Shown: positions 8,101 through 15,644 of the stretch, in pieces
Position numbering within the stretch: the first letter of the stretch is position 1
Layout: each line of letters opens with the position of its first letter
Assembly: GCA_937901395.1 (NCBI GenBank)
Contig: CALCDB010000175.1
Location: 1-29,910, forward strand
Direction: 5' to 3'
Origin: an uncultured Verrucomicrobiota bacterium
GTDB lineage: Bacteria; Verrucomicrobiota; Kiritimatiellia; RFP12; UBA1067
DNA: 29,910 nt
Made by a program: the position numbers and the translations under genes
The notes under the pieces: model-generated
What the model was told of the DNA's origin: nothing
Database searches by the model: none
What the model saw: the letters and a program-made list of their open reading frames with translations, nothing else

Positions 8101-9900
8101 TTAGCAATTACCAAACTTGTAGCAATCACGCTTGTGATAATGCGTATGCAAAATACGCTCGGCAGTTCCAGAACCAGGCTGCCCGAGATAATCATCATAA
8201 AGAGCCTTGACTTCAGGATTGAGATGCGACATCCTCAATGTGGACTTCTCATCATCGGTGTAAAGACCGGCCGTCCGCTGTGCGCGAACCTCATCAGTTG
8301 CCAAGCACGGCTGGCCACCACCGCCAATGCATCCACCACGACATGCCATCACTTCGATGAAATCATAACGAGGTTTCTTGCCTTGAGCAAGATCTTCGCG
8401 AACTTCATCAAGAACCTTTTCGACATTGCCCATCTGATGAGCAACCGCTATATTGACCTTAGTTCCCTTGATATCAATCGTGGCCGTCTTGATGCCATCC
8501 ATTCCGCGAACGGCAGTAAACTCAATAGCCGGCGGTTTTGCCTCACCGGTAATCAGACAATATGCCGTACGTAACGCCGCTTCCATCACTCCTCCAGTAA
8601 CGCCGAAGATCGTGCCTGCGCCTGTATACGCGCCCAGCAAATCATCAGCCGTTTCCTCTGGAAGATTCGCGAAGTCTATACCAGCCGCCTTAATCATACG
8701 CGCAAGCTCACGAGTAGTAAGCACCACATCCGTATCCTGCGTGCCAGTCGAACTCATATATTCATCGCGCGAAATTTCGTACTTCTTCGCCGTGCATGGC
8801 ATAATTGAAGTGACATGAACATTCTTGTAATCAATCTTGTTCTTATCCGCCCAATATGTCTTGGCCAACGCAGAAAGCATTTGCTGTGGTGACTTGGCCG
8901 ACGAGAAATTCTCCGTAAAATCAGGAGCGTACTTCTCCATCCAATCCGTCCACGCTGGACAGCAACTCGTAATCAACGGCAACTTACCACCCTTGGTGAA
9001 GCGCTTAATAAACTCCGTGCCTTCTTCCATAATTGTGACGTCGGCAGAGAAATTCGTATCAAACACCTTGTTAAAACCAAGTCGCCTTAATGCGGCATAA
9101 ATCTTACCCGTCGTAAGCTCGCCGGGCTTCATACCGAATGCCTCACCCAACGCCACGCGCACCGCTGGAGCGATCTGCACCAAACAGACCTTCTCCGAAT
9201 CTTGAAGCGCCGCCCAAACCTTTTTCGTCTCGTCATTCTCGTAAATTGCGCCGACAGGACAGTGAGCAGAGCACTGCCCGCACTTAATGCATGGTGATTC
9301 CGCAAGCTTCACACCGGCCGCTGGAGCCATTACCGTCTTCTCGCCGCGACCAATGAACTCCAATGCCCATACATTCTGCATATGCTGACAGACTTCTGCA
9401 CAACGCCCGCATTTGATGCACTTATCGGGATTAAGCACGATTGAAGGCGTGGAATTATCAACTGGATGATGAATTACTTCACGAGGGAATGGCACTTCGC
9501 GAATACCAAAATCCGCCGCCAATGCCTGCAATTCACAATTACCAGAACGCGGACACTGCAAACAGTCATTTGGATGATTCGCAAGAATGAGTTCCAACAC
9601 CGTACGACGAACCTGAACAATATCAGGGTCGTGCGTGATAATCTTCATGCCAGGCATTGCCTCAGTCGTGCATGCGCGCAACAACTTCGGACTCGGCACA
9701 AATTTTCCAGGCTCCGTGCGGCTCGGCACCAACTGGCGAACCACGCAGATTCCACAACTCGCGCCAGGCTTTAGATCTGGGTGATAGCAAAGCGTCGGAA
9801 TCTTTATGTTCGCAGCCTTGGCCGCAACCAGTAGATTAGATCCTTTCGGCACGCTAACCGTTACGCCGTTGACCTCAAGAGAAATCATTTCCGTTTCCAT
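8101..9900 (-). CDS. hydA: [FeFe]-hydrogenase catalytic subunit HydA (NAD-linked, multimeric)
   Basis: With the start at the ATG behind an AAGGAAAGGA site, the product has 599 residues. Cofactor motifs run in order: an N-terminal [2Fe-2S] (C38, C49, C52, C77), a His-Cys3 [4Fe-4S] (H109, C113, C116, C122), two ferredoxin-type [4Fe-4S] clusters (C161/164/167/171 and C204/207/210/214), then the H-cluster domain with L1 TSCCPAW (311-317), L2 MPCTAKKYE (C369) and L3 EVMACRGGCIGGGGQP (C520, C524). All active-site ligands are present. This is the group A hydrogenase layout of the trimeric, often electron-bifurcating HydABC enzymes, which couple H2 to NAD(H) and ferredoxin. An in-frame start 15 codons upstream lies inside hydB and lacks a better ribosome site. 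The maturases HydE, HydF and HydG are not in this window. Confidence 0.95.
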   Translation of the reverse strand: METEMISLEVNGVTVSVPKGSNLLVAAKAANIKIPTLCYHPDLKPGASCGICVVRQLVPSRTEPGKFVPSPKLLRACTTEAMPGMKIITHDPDIVQVRRTVLELILANHPNDCLQCPRSGNCELQALAADFGIREVPFPREVIHHPVDNSTPSIVLNPDKCIKCGRCAEVCQHMQNVWALEFIGRGEKTVMAPAAGVKLAESPCIKCGQCSAHCPVGAIYENDETKKVWAALQDSEKVCLVQIAPAVRVALGEAFGMKPGELTTGKIYAALRRLGFNKVFDTNFSADVTIMEEGTEFIKRFTKGGKLPLITSCCPAWTDWMEKYAPDFTENFSSAKSPQQMLSALAKTYWADKNKIDYKNVHVTSIMPCTAKKYEISRDEYMSSTGTQDTDVVLTTRELARMIKAAGIDFANLPEETADDLLGAYTGAGTIFGVTGGVMEAALRTAYCLITGEAKPPAIEFTAVRGMDGIKTATIDIKGTKVNIAVAHQMGNVEKVLDEVREDLAQGKKPRYDFIEVMACRGGCIGGGGQPCLATDEVRAQRTAGLYTDDEKSTLRMSHLNPEVKALYDDYLGQPGSGTAERILHTHYHKRDCYKFGNC

Positions 9901-9922
9901 TTCTAAAATTCCTTTCCTTAGC

Positions 9923-11710
9923 TTATCCGTGACTGATTGCGCCAAACTTGCACGTCGCCTCGCACTGCCCGCACTTTATGCACTTCGTCTGATCAATCAC
10001 ATGCGCCTGTTTGACCATTCCCGAGATCGCATTCGCCGGACACTTCTTAGCACACATCGTGCAACCCTTGCACTTCGCTGGGTCTATCTTATACGAAATG
10101 AGTTTGGAACACTTGCCTGAACGACACTTCTTATCCTTGATATGCTCCATGTATTCATCCATGAAGTACTTAAGCGTAGACCTTACTGGATTGGATGCAG
10201 TTTGCCCCAAGCCGCAAAGCGACGCCTTGTTCATCGCATCGCAAATCTGTTGCATATCCGCGATATCTTGTTCAGTGCCCTTGCCCTCGCTAATCTTGTT
10301 GAGGTAGTTCAACAACTTCCTACCTCCAATTCTACAAGGTGCGCACTTTCCGCAACTCTCATCGACTGTAAAATCGAGATAAAACTTCGCAATGTCAACT
10401 ACGCAGTCTGTCTCATCCATTACAATAAGACCGCCCGACCCCATAATCGAACCAATCTTGGCAAGCGACTCATAATCAATTGGCGTATCCAAGAACTGCG
10501 GTGGAATAATTCCTCCTGATGGTCCACCTGTCTGTGCCGCCTTGAACTGATGCCCGCCACGGATGCCTCCGCCGATATCGAAGATAATCTCCCGAAGTGT
10601 CGTACCCATTGGAACTTCAATAAGTCCCGAATTGTTAACCTTGCCCGTAAGCGCGAATACCTTCGTTCCCTTGGTCGTAGCCGTACCAATCTTATTGAAC
10701 CAATCCGCACCCTTATTGATGATTACAGGCACATTCGCCAATGTCTCCACATTGTTGATTACAGTAGGTCTGCCCCACAAGCCCTTGACCGCAGGGAACG
10801 GCGGACGCGGACGCGGCATGCCTCTCAAACCTTCAATCGACTGTAACAACGCCGTCTCTTCACCGCACACAAAAGCACCAGCACCGAACCGAAGTTCAAT
10901 ATCAAAATCAAAACCGCTACCGAGAATGTCATTGCCTAAAAGCCCCAACTCGTGCGCCTGCTTGATTGCTACCTGTAAGCGATGAATCGCCAATGGATAT
11001 TCCGCTCGAATGTAAATAAACCCTTTTGAAGCACCAATTGCATAACCGGCGATTGTCATTGCCTCAAGGATTGAATGAGGGTCACCTTCAAGCGTCGAAC
11101 GATCCATGTACGCACCAGGGTCTCCTTCATCCGCATTGCAGACCATATATTTCTGCCCCTTCGGTTGCGCCATCGCGAATTTCCACTTCATTCCAGTTGG
11201 GAAGCCCGCGCCACCACGACCGCGCAATCCCGACTTGAGCAGCTCATCAACAACCTGCTCAGGAGTCATCTCGAAAAGCACCTTCTCTATCGCCTTATAT
11301 CCGTCACGTGCGATATAATCCTCAATCTTCTCCGGATCAATGATACCGCAGTTCCTAAGAACGATTCGATACTGCTTTTGATAAAACGGAATGTTCGCCT
11401 CCGCTACCAGTTTTTTAGCCTGCTCTGGATCATAACAAAGGCGTTCAACGACACGCCCCTTAACCAAATGCTCGGCTATAATTTCCTTAACGTCAGTTTC
11501 CTTTACCTGGACATAAAACGTTCCCTGCGGAAGAATTTTGACGATTGGGCCCTGCTCACAAAAACCAAGGCACCCAGTGGTGACCACCTGAACCGCAGTA
11601 TCAAGATTCTGCTCCTTGAGTTGCTTCTTGAACTCTTCGACAATCTTCGCGCCACCACTTGAACAGCACGCTGTGCCACCGCAAATCAAAACGTATGATT
11701 GATAAGCCAT
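9923..11710 (-). CDS. hydB: Hydrogenase NAD(H)/FMN subunit HydB (NuoF-like)
   Basis: This 595-residue flavoprotein is HydB. It starts with a thioredoxin-like [2Fe-2S] domain (CGGTACCSSGG and TTGCLGFCEQGP). The NuoF core follows: GLRGRGGAGFPTGMKW for NADH/FMN binding, CNADEGDPGAYMDR for FMN, an SLBB-like stretch, and ESCGKCAPCR, which ligates a [4Fe-4S] cluster. It ends with two ferredoxin [4Fe-4S] motifs (CKGCTMCAKKCP and CIKCGQCEATC). This is the electron-input module that exchanges electrons with NAD(H) and relays them to HydA. The gene lies 12 bases after the [2Fe-2S] protein gene and 22 bases before the hydA ATG, clearly in one operon. Confidence 0.95.
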   Translation of the reverse strand: MAYQSYVLICGGTACCSSGGAKIVEEFKKQLKEQNLDTAVQVVTTGCLGFCEQGPIVKILPQGTFYVQVKETDVKEIIAEHLVKGRVVERLCYDPEQAKKLVAEANIPFYQKQYRIVLRNCGIIDPEKIEDYIARDGYKAIEKVLFEMTPEQVVDELLKSGLRGRGGAGFPTGMKWKFAMAQPKGQKYMVCNADEGDPGAYMDRSTLEGDPHSILEAMTIAGYAIGASKGFIYIRAEYPLAIHRLQVAIKQAHELGLLGNDILGSGFDFDIELRFGAGAFVCGEETALLQSIEGLRGMPRPRPPFPAVKGLWGRPTVINNVETLANVPVIINKGADWFNKIGTATTKGTKVFALTGKVNNSGLIEVPMGTTLREIIFDIGGGIRGGHQFKAAQTGGPSGGIIPPQFLDTPIDYESLAKIGSIMGSGGLIVMDETDCVVDIAKFYLDFTVDESCGKCAPCRIGGRKLLNYLNKISEGKGTEQDIADMQQICDAMNKASLCGLGQTASNPVRSTLKYFMDEYMEHIKDKKCRSGKCSKLISYKIDPAKCKGCTMCAKKCPANAISGMVKQAHVIDQTKCIKCGQCEATCKFGAISHG

Positions 11711-11722
11711 TTTCGCTACTCC

Positions 11723-12118
11723 TTAAGTATTCTTCACAATGTCAATTGACGGCTTGTCGAGAATCTTACCCTCAATAAGCTGCTTGCCTACAATGTGTTT
11801 TTCCACAATCTCCTTAGCCGTCGCCGAGTCGACATGCCCATAAATAACAGTCGGCATTCCCGGTGCCACTACTTCGACCGTAGGCTCCGAATGACAAAGC
11901 CCCATGCACCCAGTCTGACGAATAAGCACATTGGTGATACCCTTCTCACTCAATGTATCCACGAGGGTAGTGAACGTATCCTTTGCCCCCGCGGCAATCC
12001 CGCACGTTCCCATGCCCACGATTACTTGGATATCCTTATTGGAGGCATCACGCATCTCCATTGCCTTCTGCCTCTCGCCACGCATCTTGCGTAAATCTTC
12101 CAATGTTAACTTTGCCAT
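11723..12118 (-). CDS. Thioredoxin-like [2Fe-2S] ferredoxin of the hydrogenase operon
   Basis: The 131-residue protein begins MAKLTLEDLRKMR. It has a thioredoxin-like [2Fe-2S] ferredoxin core with cysteines in MGTCGIAAGA and QTGCMGLCHSEP. The same module forms the N-terminus of HydB. An upstream in-frame start exists, but a perfect GGAGG at 12130-12126, 7 bases before this ATG, decides for the shorter form. Lying between hydC and hydB, it is probably an accessory electron-transfer subunit of the complex. Similar standalone ferredoxins occur in many HydABC loci, but I do not assign a gene symbol. Confidence 0.85.
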   Translation of the reverse strand: MAKLTLEDLRKMRGERQKAMEMRDASNKDIQVIVGMGTCGIAAGAKDTFTTLVDTLSEKGITNVLIRQTGCMGLCHSEPTVEVVAPGMPTVIYGHVDSATAKEIVEKHIVGKQLIEGKILDKPSIDIVKNT

Positions 12119-12131
12119 TTTAATTCCTCCA

Positions 12132-12611
12132 TTATCCAAGTTTGCGATACTTTTCAACGATGCCCGCAACGTCTTTTGTCTCGAGCTTGCCGTGCACTTC
12201 GCCGTTTATCACTACGACTGGTGCCAATCCACAACATCCAAGACAACGAACCGCCTCAATTGAGAACATTCCGTCCGCCGTCGTTCCATTAACACCTATG
12301 CCAAGTATGCGCTCAAACTCCTTCATAAGATCATCACCGCCGCGCAAATAGCACGCCGTCCCTAGGCAAACTTGAATTATGTACTTACCCGCCTTCTGCA
12401 ACTTGAAGAAGTTGTAGAACGTAACTACCCCGTATATCTTCGCTAGCGGAACTTTCAAAAGCTCCGATATCTCAATTGCGATATTACGCGGTATGTACCC
12501 ATATGTCTGCTGAACCTGATGAAGAACCATAATAAGGTTCCCAGGTTTCGCCCGCCACTCTTCGATGAATGCCTTAAGCTCAGGCGTCATCTTTTCTATC
12601 TGTTCACTCAC
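12132..12611 (-). CDS. hydC: Hydrogenase subunit HydC (NuoE-like [2Fe-2S] protein)
   Basis: The 159-residue protein matches the NuoE/HydC family: an N-terminal helical region (HQVQQTYGYIPRNIAIEISE), the conserved KIYGVVTFYNFF, then the four [2Fe-2S] cysteines in CLGTAC and CLGCCG. HydC passes electrons between the NAD(H) flavin module and the hydrogenase. It is the first gene of the operon and starts with GTG behind AAGGAGAG. The next gene begins 13 bases after its stop. Its promoter sits at the extreme 3' end of clpB. Confidence 0.93.
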   Translation of the reverse strand: MSEQIEKMTPELKAFIEEWRAKPGNLIMVLHQVQQTYGYIPRNIAIEISELLKVPLAKIYGVVTFYNFFKLQKAGKYIIQVCLGTACYLRGGDDLMKEFERILGIGVNGTTADGMFSIEAVRCLGCCGLAPVVVINGEVHGKLETKDVAGIVEKYRKLG

Positions 12612-12646
12612 GGATTACTCTCCTTATGTTAAAGAAATGTGAGTGT

Positions 12647-12676
12647 ATTATACCATTATATTATGAAATTTTGCAA
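12647..12676 (-). promoter_or_regulatory. Hydrogenase operon promoter
   Basis: On the minus strand TTGCAA (12676-12671), 18 bases, then TATAAT (12652-12647) with TGG directly before the -10. The -35 lies inside the last codons of clpB. The 15-base core TAATGGTATAATACA is identical to the core of the nusB promoter. No obvious redox-regulator operator is visible in the short leader. Confidence 0.8.
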
Positions 12677-14739
12677 GCGAAATTACTACCCTCTACTTTT
12701 ATCGTGTCCCCAGGCATATATGCACCAGCTATTATCTTCTTTGCTATTGGGTTCTCCAAATCGCGTTGAATCGCCCGCTTCACGGGGCGTGCGCCAAATG
12801 CTGGATCATACCCATCCTTTACGAGAACCTTAATCGCTTCATCGTCGATCATCAACGAAAGTTGCTGATCTTGAAGCCGCTTCTCAAACTCCTTCAACTG
12901 CAAGCGCACAATTGCCTCAATTTGTTTTTCATCTAATGGCAAGAACTCCAACACCTCGTCCAATCGATTCAAGAATTCCGGACGAAATATATCCTTCAAT
13001 GCCTCCTTGGGAGCATTTGAGGTCATAATTACCACCGTATTCTTGAAACTAACCGTCCTACCATGGCTATCCGTAAGCCGCCCATCGTCCAATACTTGCA
13101 AAAGCATGTTGAATACATCTGGATGTGCCTTCTCTATCTCATCAAGCAACACCACCGAAAACTGCTTGCGTCTCACTGCCTCCGTGAGCTGACCGCCTTC
13201 CTCGAAGCCCACGTATCCTGGCGGTGCTCCGATAAGACGCGAAACCGCGAACCTCTCCATATACTCACTCATATCCAACCTTACCATCGCATTCTCATCG
13301 TCAAACAACTCCTGTGCCAACGCCTTCGCAAGTTCGGTCTTACCAACCCCTGTAGGACCCAGAAAGAGAAAAGCGCCAATCGGACGTTGCCGATTCTTGA
13401 TTCCCGCCCGCGAACGCAAAACCGCATCCGCTACCGCATCTACGGCCTTATCCTGTCCGATTACCCTATGATGTAATATCTCTCCCAGCCGTATCAATTT
13501 CTCGCGCTCCCCTTCGACCAATTTTGTTACTGGTATTCCACTCCACCGCGAAACCACCTCCGCGATTTCTTCCGCAGTTACCTCCTCGCTTAACAAGGCG
13601 TCGCTAGATTTCTTCTGCAAATCCTCCTCATGCTGACGAAGCTTCTTCTCCAACTCCGGTATCTCCCCATATTTGAGCCGCGCCGCCATCTCGTTGTCAC
13701 CTCGCATCAACGCGTCCTCATACTTGTGTCTCACATCCTCTAAGCGCGTACGCACCTTACGAACCTCCTCCAAGGCAGACTTTTCATCTTTCCATTGTGC
13801 TGACATCGCCTCGGCCTTTGCCTTCAGATCCTTAAGTTCGGTCTGCAACTCCTCCAAGCGCTTCTTGGAAGCCGCGTCCTTTTCTTTCTTCAATGCTATT
13901 TCTTCAATCTCCAATCGCCTTACATGACGCGAAATTTCATCCAACTCCTGCGGACATGAATCCATCTCCGTCCTAATTCTGGCGCATGCCTCATCCAACA
14001 AATCAATGGCCTTGTCTGGCAAGAAACGATCTTGAATATATCGTGATGATAAGGCTACTGCACTTACTATCGCCTCATCGCGTATATGCACATTGTGATA
14101 TTTCTCAAACCTCTCCTTGATGCCCCTCAGAATCGAAATTGCATCTTCCTCATTCGGTGCGTCAACAACTACTGGTTGAAAACGCCGCTCTAATGCCGCG
14201 TCCTTCTCCATATACCTGCGATACTCATCCAATGTTGTCGCCCCTACGCAATGTAATTCGCCACGCGCTAACATCGGCTTGAGCATATTTCCCGCATCAC
14301 TCGAACCTTCCGTCTTGCCCGCCCCAACAATCGTATGTATCTCATCGATGAAGAGAATAATTCTTCCCTCCGCTTCCTTAACCTTCTTCAATACCGACTT
14401 TAGCCGCTCCTCAAATTGTCCACGATAACTCGCCCCCGCCATCAACGCCGTCATATCTAATGAAAAAACCATTCTGTCGCGCAATCCATCCGGCACATCG
14501 CCACGAACAATTCGTTGCGCCAAACCTTCAACGATCGCAGTTTTGCCAACTCCTGGTTCGCCAATCAAAACCGGATTGTTCTTTGTCTTACGTGATAGTA
14601 TCCTTATTACATCACGAATTTCCGTATCGCGGCCAATTACCGGATCCAATTTCCCGGTACGCGCTAAAGCCGTCAAATCACTGCCATACTTTTCAAGGCA
14701 ATTCTCATTGTCATCTGGTGGTGTATAACTTGCATTCAT
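12661..14739 (-). CDS. clpB: ClpB-type disaggregase lacking the N domain
   Basis: This AAA+ chaperone of about 692 residues has two nucleotide-binding domains. NBD1 carries Walker A GEPGVGKT at 60-67 and Walker B ILFIDEIH. A ClpB-type middle coiled coil follows (rich in E, K and L; LEELQTELKDLKAKAEAM). NBD2 carries GPTGVGKTE and VVLLDEIEKAH. ClpB works with DnaK to dissolve aggregates. The usual N domain of about 140 residues is absent: the protein starts MNASYTPPDDNENCLEKYG, where the family enters NBD1. A GGAGG 7 bases before this ATG fixes the start, and an upstream in-frame GTG has no such support. No N-domain code was found in the bases before it. The start corresponds roughly to the internal start that yields the shorter ClpB isoform in E. 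coli. Confidence 0.93.
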   Translation of the reverse strand: MNASYTPPDDNENCLEKYGSDLTALARTGKLDPVIGRDTEIRDVIRILSRKTKNNPVLIGEPGVGKTAIVEGLAQRIVRGDVPDGLRDRMVFSLDMTALMAGASYRGQFEERLKSVLKKVKEAEGRIILFIDEIHTIVGAGKTEGSSDAGNMLKPMLARGELHCVGATTLDEYRRYMEKDAALERRFQPVVVDAPNEEDAISILRGIKERFEKYHNVHIRDEAIVSAVALSSRYIQDRFLPDKAIDLLDEACARIRTEMDSCPQELDEISRHVRRLEIEEIALKKEKDAASKKRLEELQTELKDLKAKAEAMSAQWKDEKSALEEVRKVRTRLEDVRHKYEDALMRGDNEMAARLKYGEIPELEKKLRQHEEDLQKKSSDALLSEEVTAEEIAEVVSRWSGIPVTKLVEGEREKLIRLGEILHHRVIGQDKAVDAVADAVLRSRAGIKNRQRPIGAFLFLGPTGVGKTELAKALAQELFDDENAMVRLDMSEYMERFAVSRLIGAPPGYVGFEEGGQLTEAVRRKQFSVVLLDEIEKAHPDVFNMLLQVLDDGRLTDSHGRTVSFKNTVVIMTSNAPKEALKDIFRPEFLNRLDEVLEFLPLDEKQIEAIVRLQLKEFEKRLQDQQLSLMIDDEAIKVLVKDGYDPAFGARPVKRAIQRDLENPIAKKIIAGAYMPGDTIKVEGSNFACKIS

Positions 14740-14746
14740 TGTCTTT

Positions 14747-14751
14747 CCTCC
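14747..14751 (-). promoter_or_regulatory. clpB ribosome binding site (decides the start)
   Basis: A perfect GGAGG lies 7 bases upstream of the ATG at 14739. It excludes the longer reading from a GTG 8 codons upstream, since that start would place the site inside the coding region. Confidence 0.85.
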
Positions 14752-14768
14752 AATTCCTCTCACCCACC

Positions 14769-14777
14769 ACTATAGCA
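14769..14777 (-). promoter_or_regulatory. Candidate clpB promoter -10 box
   Basis: The minus strand reads TGCTATAGT, an extended -10 box about 30 bases before the clpB ATG. The -35 region is weak. A 17-base inverted repeat lies about 55 bases further upstream. No CIRCE element (the HrcA operator) is present. Confidence 0.5.
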
Positions 14778-14831
14778 AGTTCCATGCCATCACCTAAAAC
14801 TATAACCACCCCATCGAAAAACGCGCCACAA

Positions 14832-14848
14832 TGTCTCACCATGAGACA
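14832..14848. repeat. Perfect 7-bp inverted repeat upstream of clpB
   Basis: TGTCTCA, a 3-base spacer and TGAGACA form a perfect palindrome in the non-coding gap between the sulfatase maturase stop and the clpB promoter. It could be an operator for a dimeric regulator of clpB or a small hairpin at the end of the maturase transcript. No U-run follows directly on the minus strand, so it is not a standard terminator. Confidence 0.45.
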
Positions 14849-14888
14849 CCTTGTCCCTATTGCATGTCTTCTGGCCCTTATTTATTAC

Positions 14889-15644
14889 TCATATCATCTC
14901 GCATTCGCGTCGCTGGAACCGAATATACTTCTCGCCGGCTTGAAGCGCCGCCCAATTATCCGTCATTACATTCCCCAATCGCCATTCTGGCGAAACAAAG
15001 AAATCACAGGGATATATATTTCCATCATGCTCAACTACGAAATATTCGCCACAACATCGCTCCGTCCGTTCATATCCTACTTGTTGACAAAACCTACGAT
15101 ACTCTTCCAAGCTAACTTCTTGTGCACAGCGTATATACTGTCTTCGAGGAGTCGCAAAATTCTCTGATAAATATTTATCGATTTGCCGAGGTTCATTTAC
15201 ATTGGCACGCGAAACAACGGTGAGTATGCAATAATCAACCCCATATCGCTCCAATAATCGTATCCCGCGAATCGCTTGCTCAGTGCCTCCCCTCACGATT
15301 TCATTCAAATTCTCATTGCCATCCAACGACACTCCTATTAGCCAACTATTCTCAGCGAAAAACTCTGCCCATTCAGGAGTAATCAATGTCCCGTTTGTCT
15401 GCAATGATACACGACAGCCGAATAAATCCAGCCGACGATAAAATTCCAACGGCATCAATGTCGGCTCGCCGCCTTGAAAGCATATTGAATGATCAAGAAT
15501 TGGAGTCATCATGTAAGTAGCAAGCGTGCGATCAATTATCTCGTCTGTCATTCGACCCACTTTATGATGCCGATAAAAACAATATCGACAATTCAAATTA
15601 CAATCCCCGCCCGTCGGCTTTATCAGCAATGAAAACGGTCTCAT
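14889..15644 (-). CDS. Shortened radical SAM anaerobic sulfatase maturase
   Basis: The 251-residue protein resembles anaerobic sulfatase-maturating enzymes, which oxidise a Cys or Ser of sulfatases to formylglycine. Visible hallmarks are the start SLLIKPTGGDCNLNCRYCFY with radical SAM cysteines C15, C19 and C22, then FQGGEPTL, SLQTNGTLI and VSLDG, and near the C-terminus VVEHDGNIYPCDFF with the catalytic-base Asp at 214. Known enzymes have about 370-400 residues. Here a stretch of about 35 residues before C197 is missing, and the protein stops just after C248, before the remaining SPASM cysteines. Both auxiliary [4Fe-4S] clusters should be incomplete. The reading frames past the stop do not restore the motif. 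The ATG overlaps the sulfatase stop (ATGA), so the sulfatase is the likely substrate. It may be a minimal functional form or a decaying gene. Confidence 0.82.
   Translation of the reverse strand: MRPFSLLIKPTGGDCNLNCRYCFYRHHKVGRMTDEIIDRTLATYMMTPILDHSICFQGGEPTLMPLEFYRRLDLFGCRVSLQTNGTLITPEWAEFFAENSWLIGVSLDGNENLNEIVRGGTEQAIRGIRLLERYGVDYCILTVVSRANVNEPRQIDKYLSENFATPRRQYIRCAQEVSLEEYRRFCQQVGYERTERCCGEYFVVEHDGNIYPCDFFVSPEWRLGNVMTDNWAALQAGEKYIRFQRRECEMI

Noticed and set aside
9901..9945. Longer hydA start 15 codons upstream
   Set aside because: It lies inside the hydB coding region without a ribosome site, while the ATG at 9900 has AAGGAAAGGA just upstream and begins right before the [2Fe-2S] domain.
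14740..14888. CIRCE (HrcA) operator or an encoded ClpB N domain upstream of clpB
   Set aside because: Neither the TTAGCACTC/GAGTGCTAA repeat nor any N-domain-like frame is present in this 149-base gap.
14764..14888. Frameshifted remnant of the missing SPASM cysteines after the maturase stop
   Set aside because: All three minus-strand frames past the stop were read; none gives the C-x2-C or GGC-type motifs expected.
14460..15167. A 235-codon plus-strand frame spanning the clpB-maturase gap
   Set aside because: It crosses two convincing minus-strand genes and their intergenic region; the product is low in recognisable motifs.
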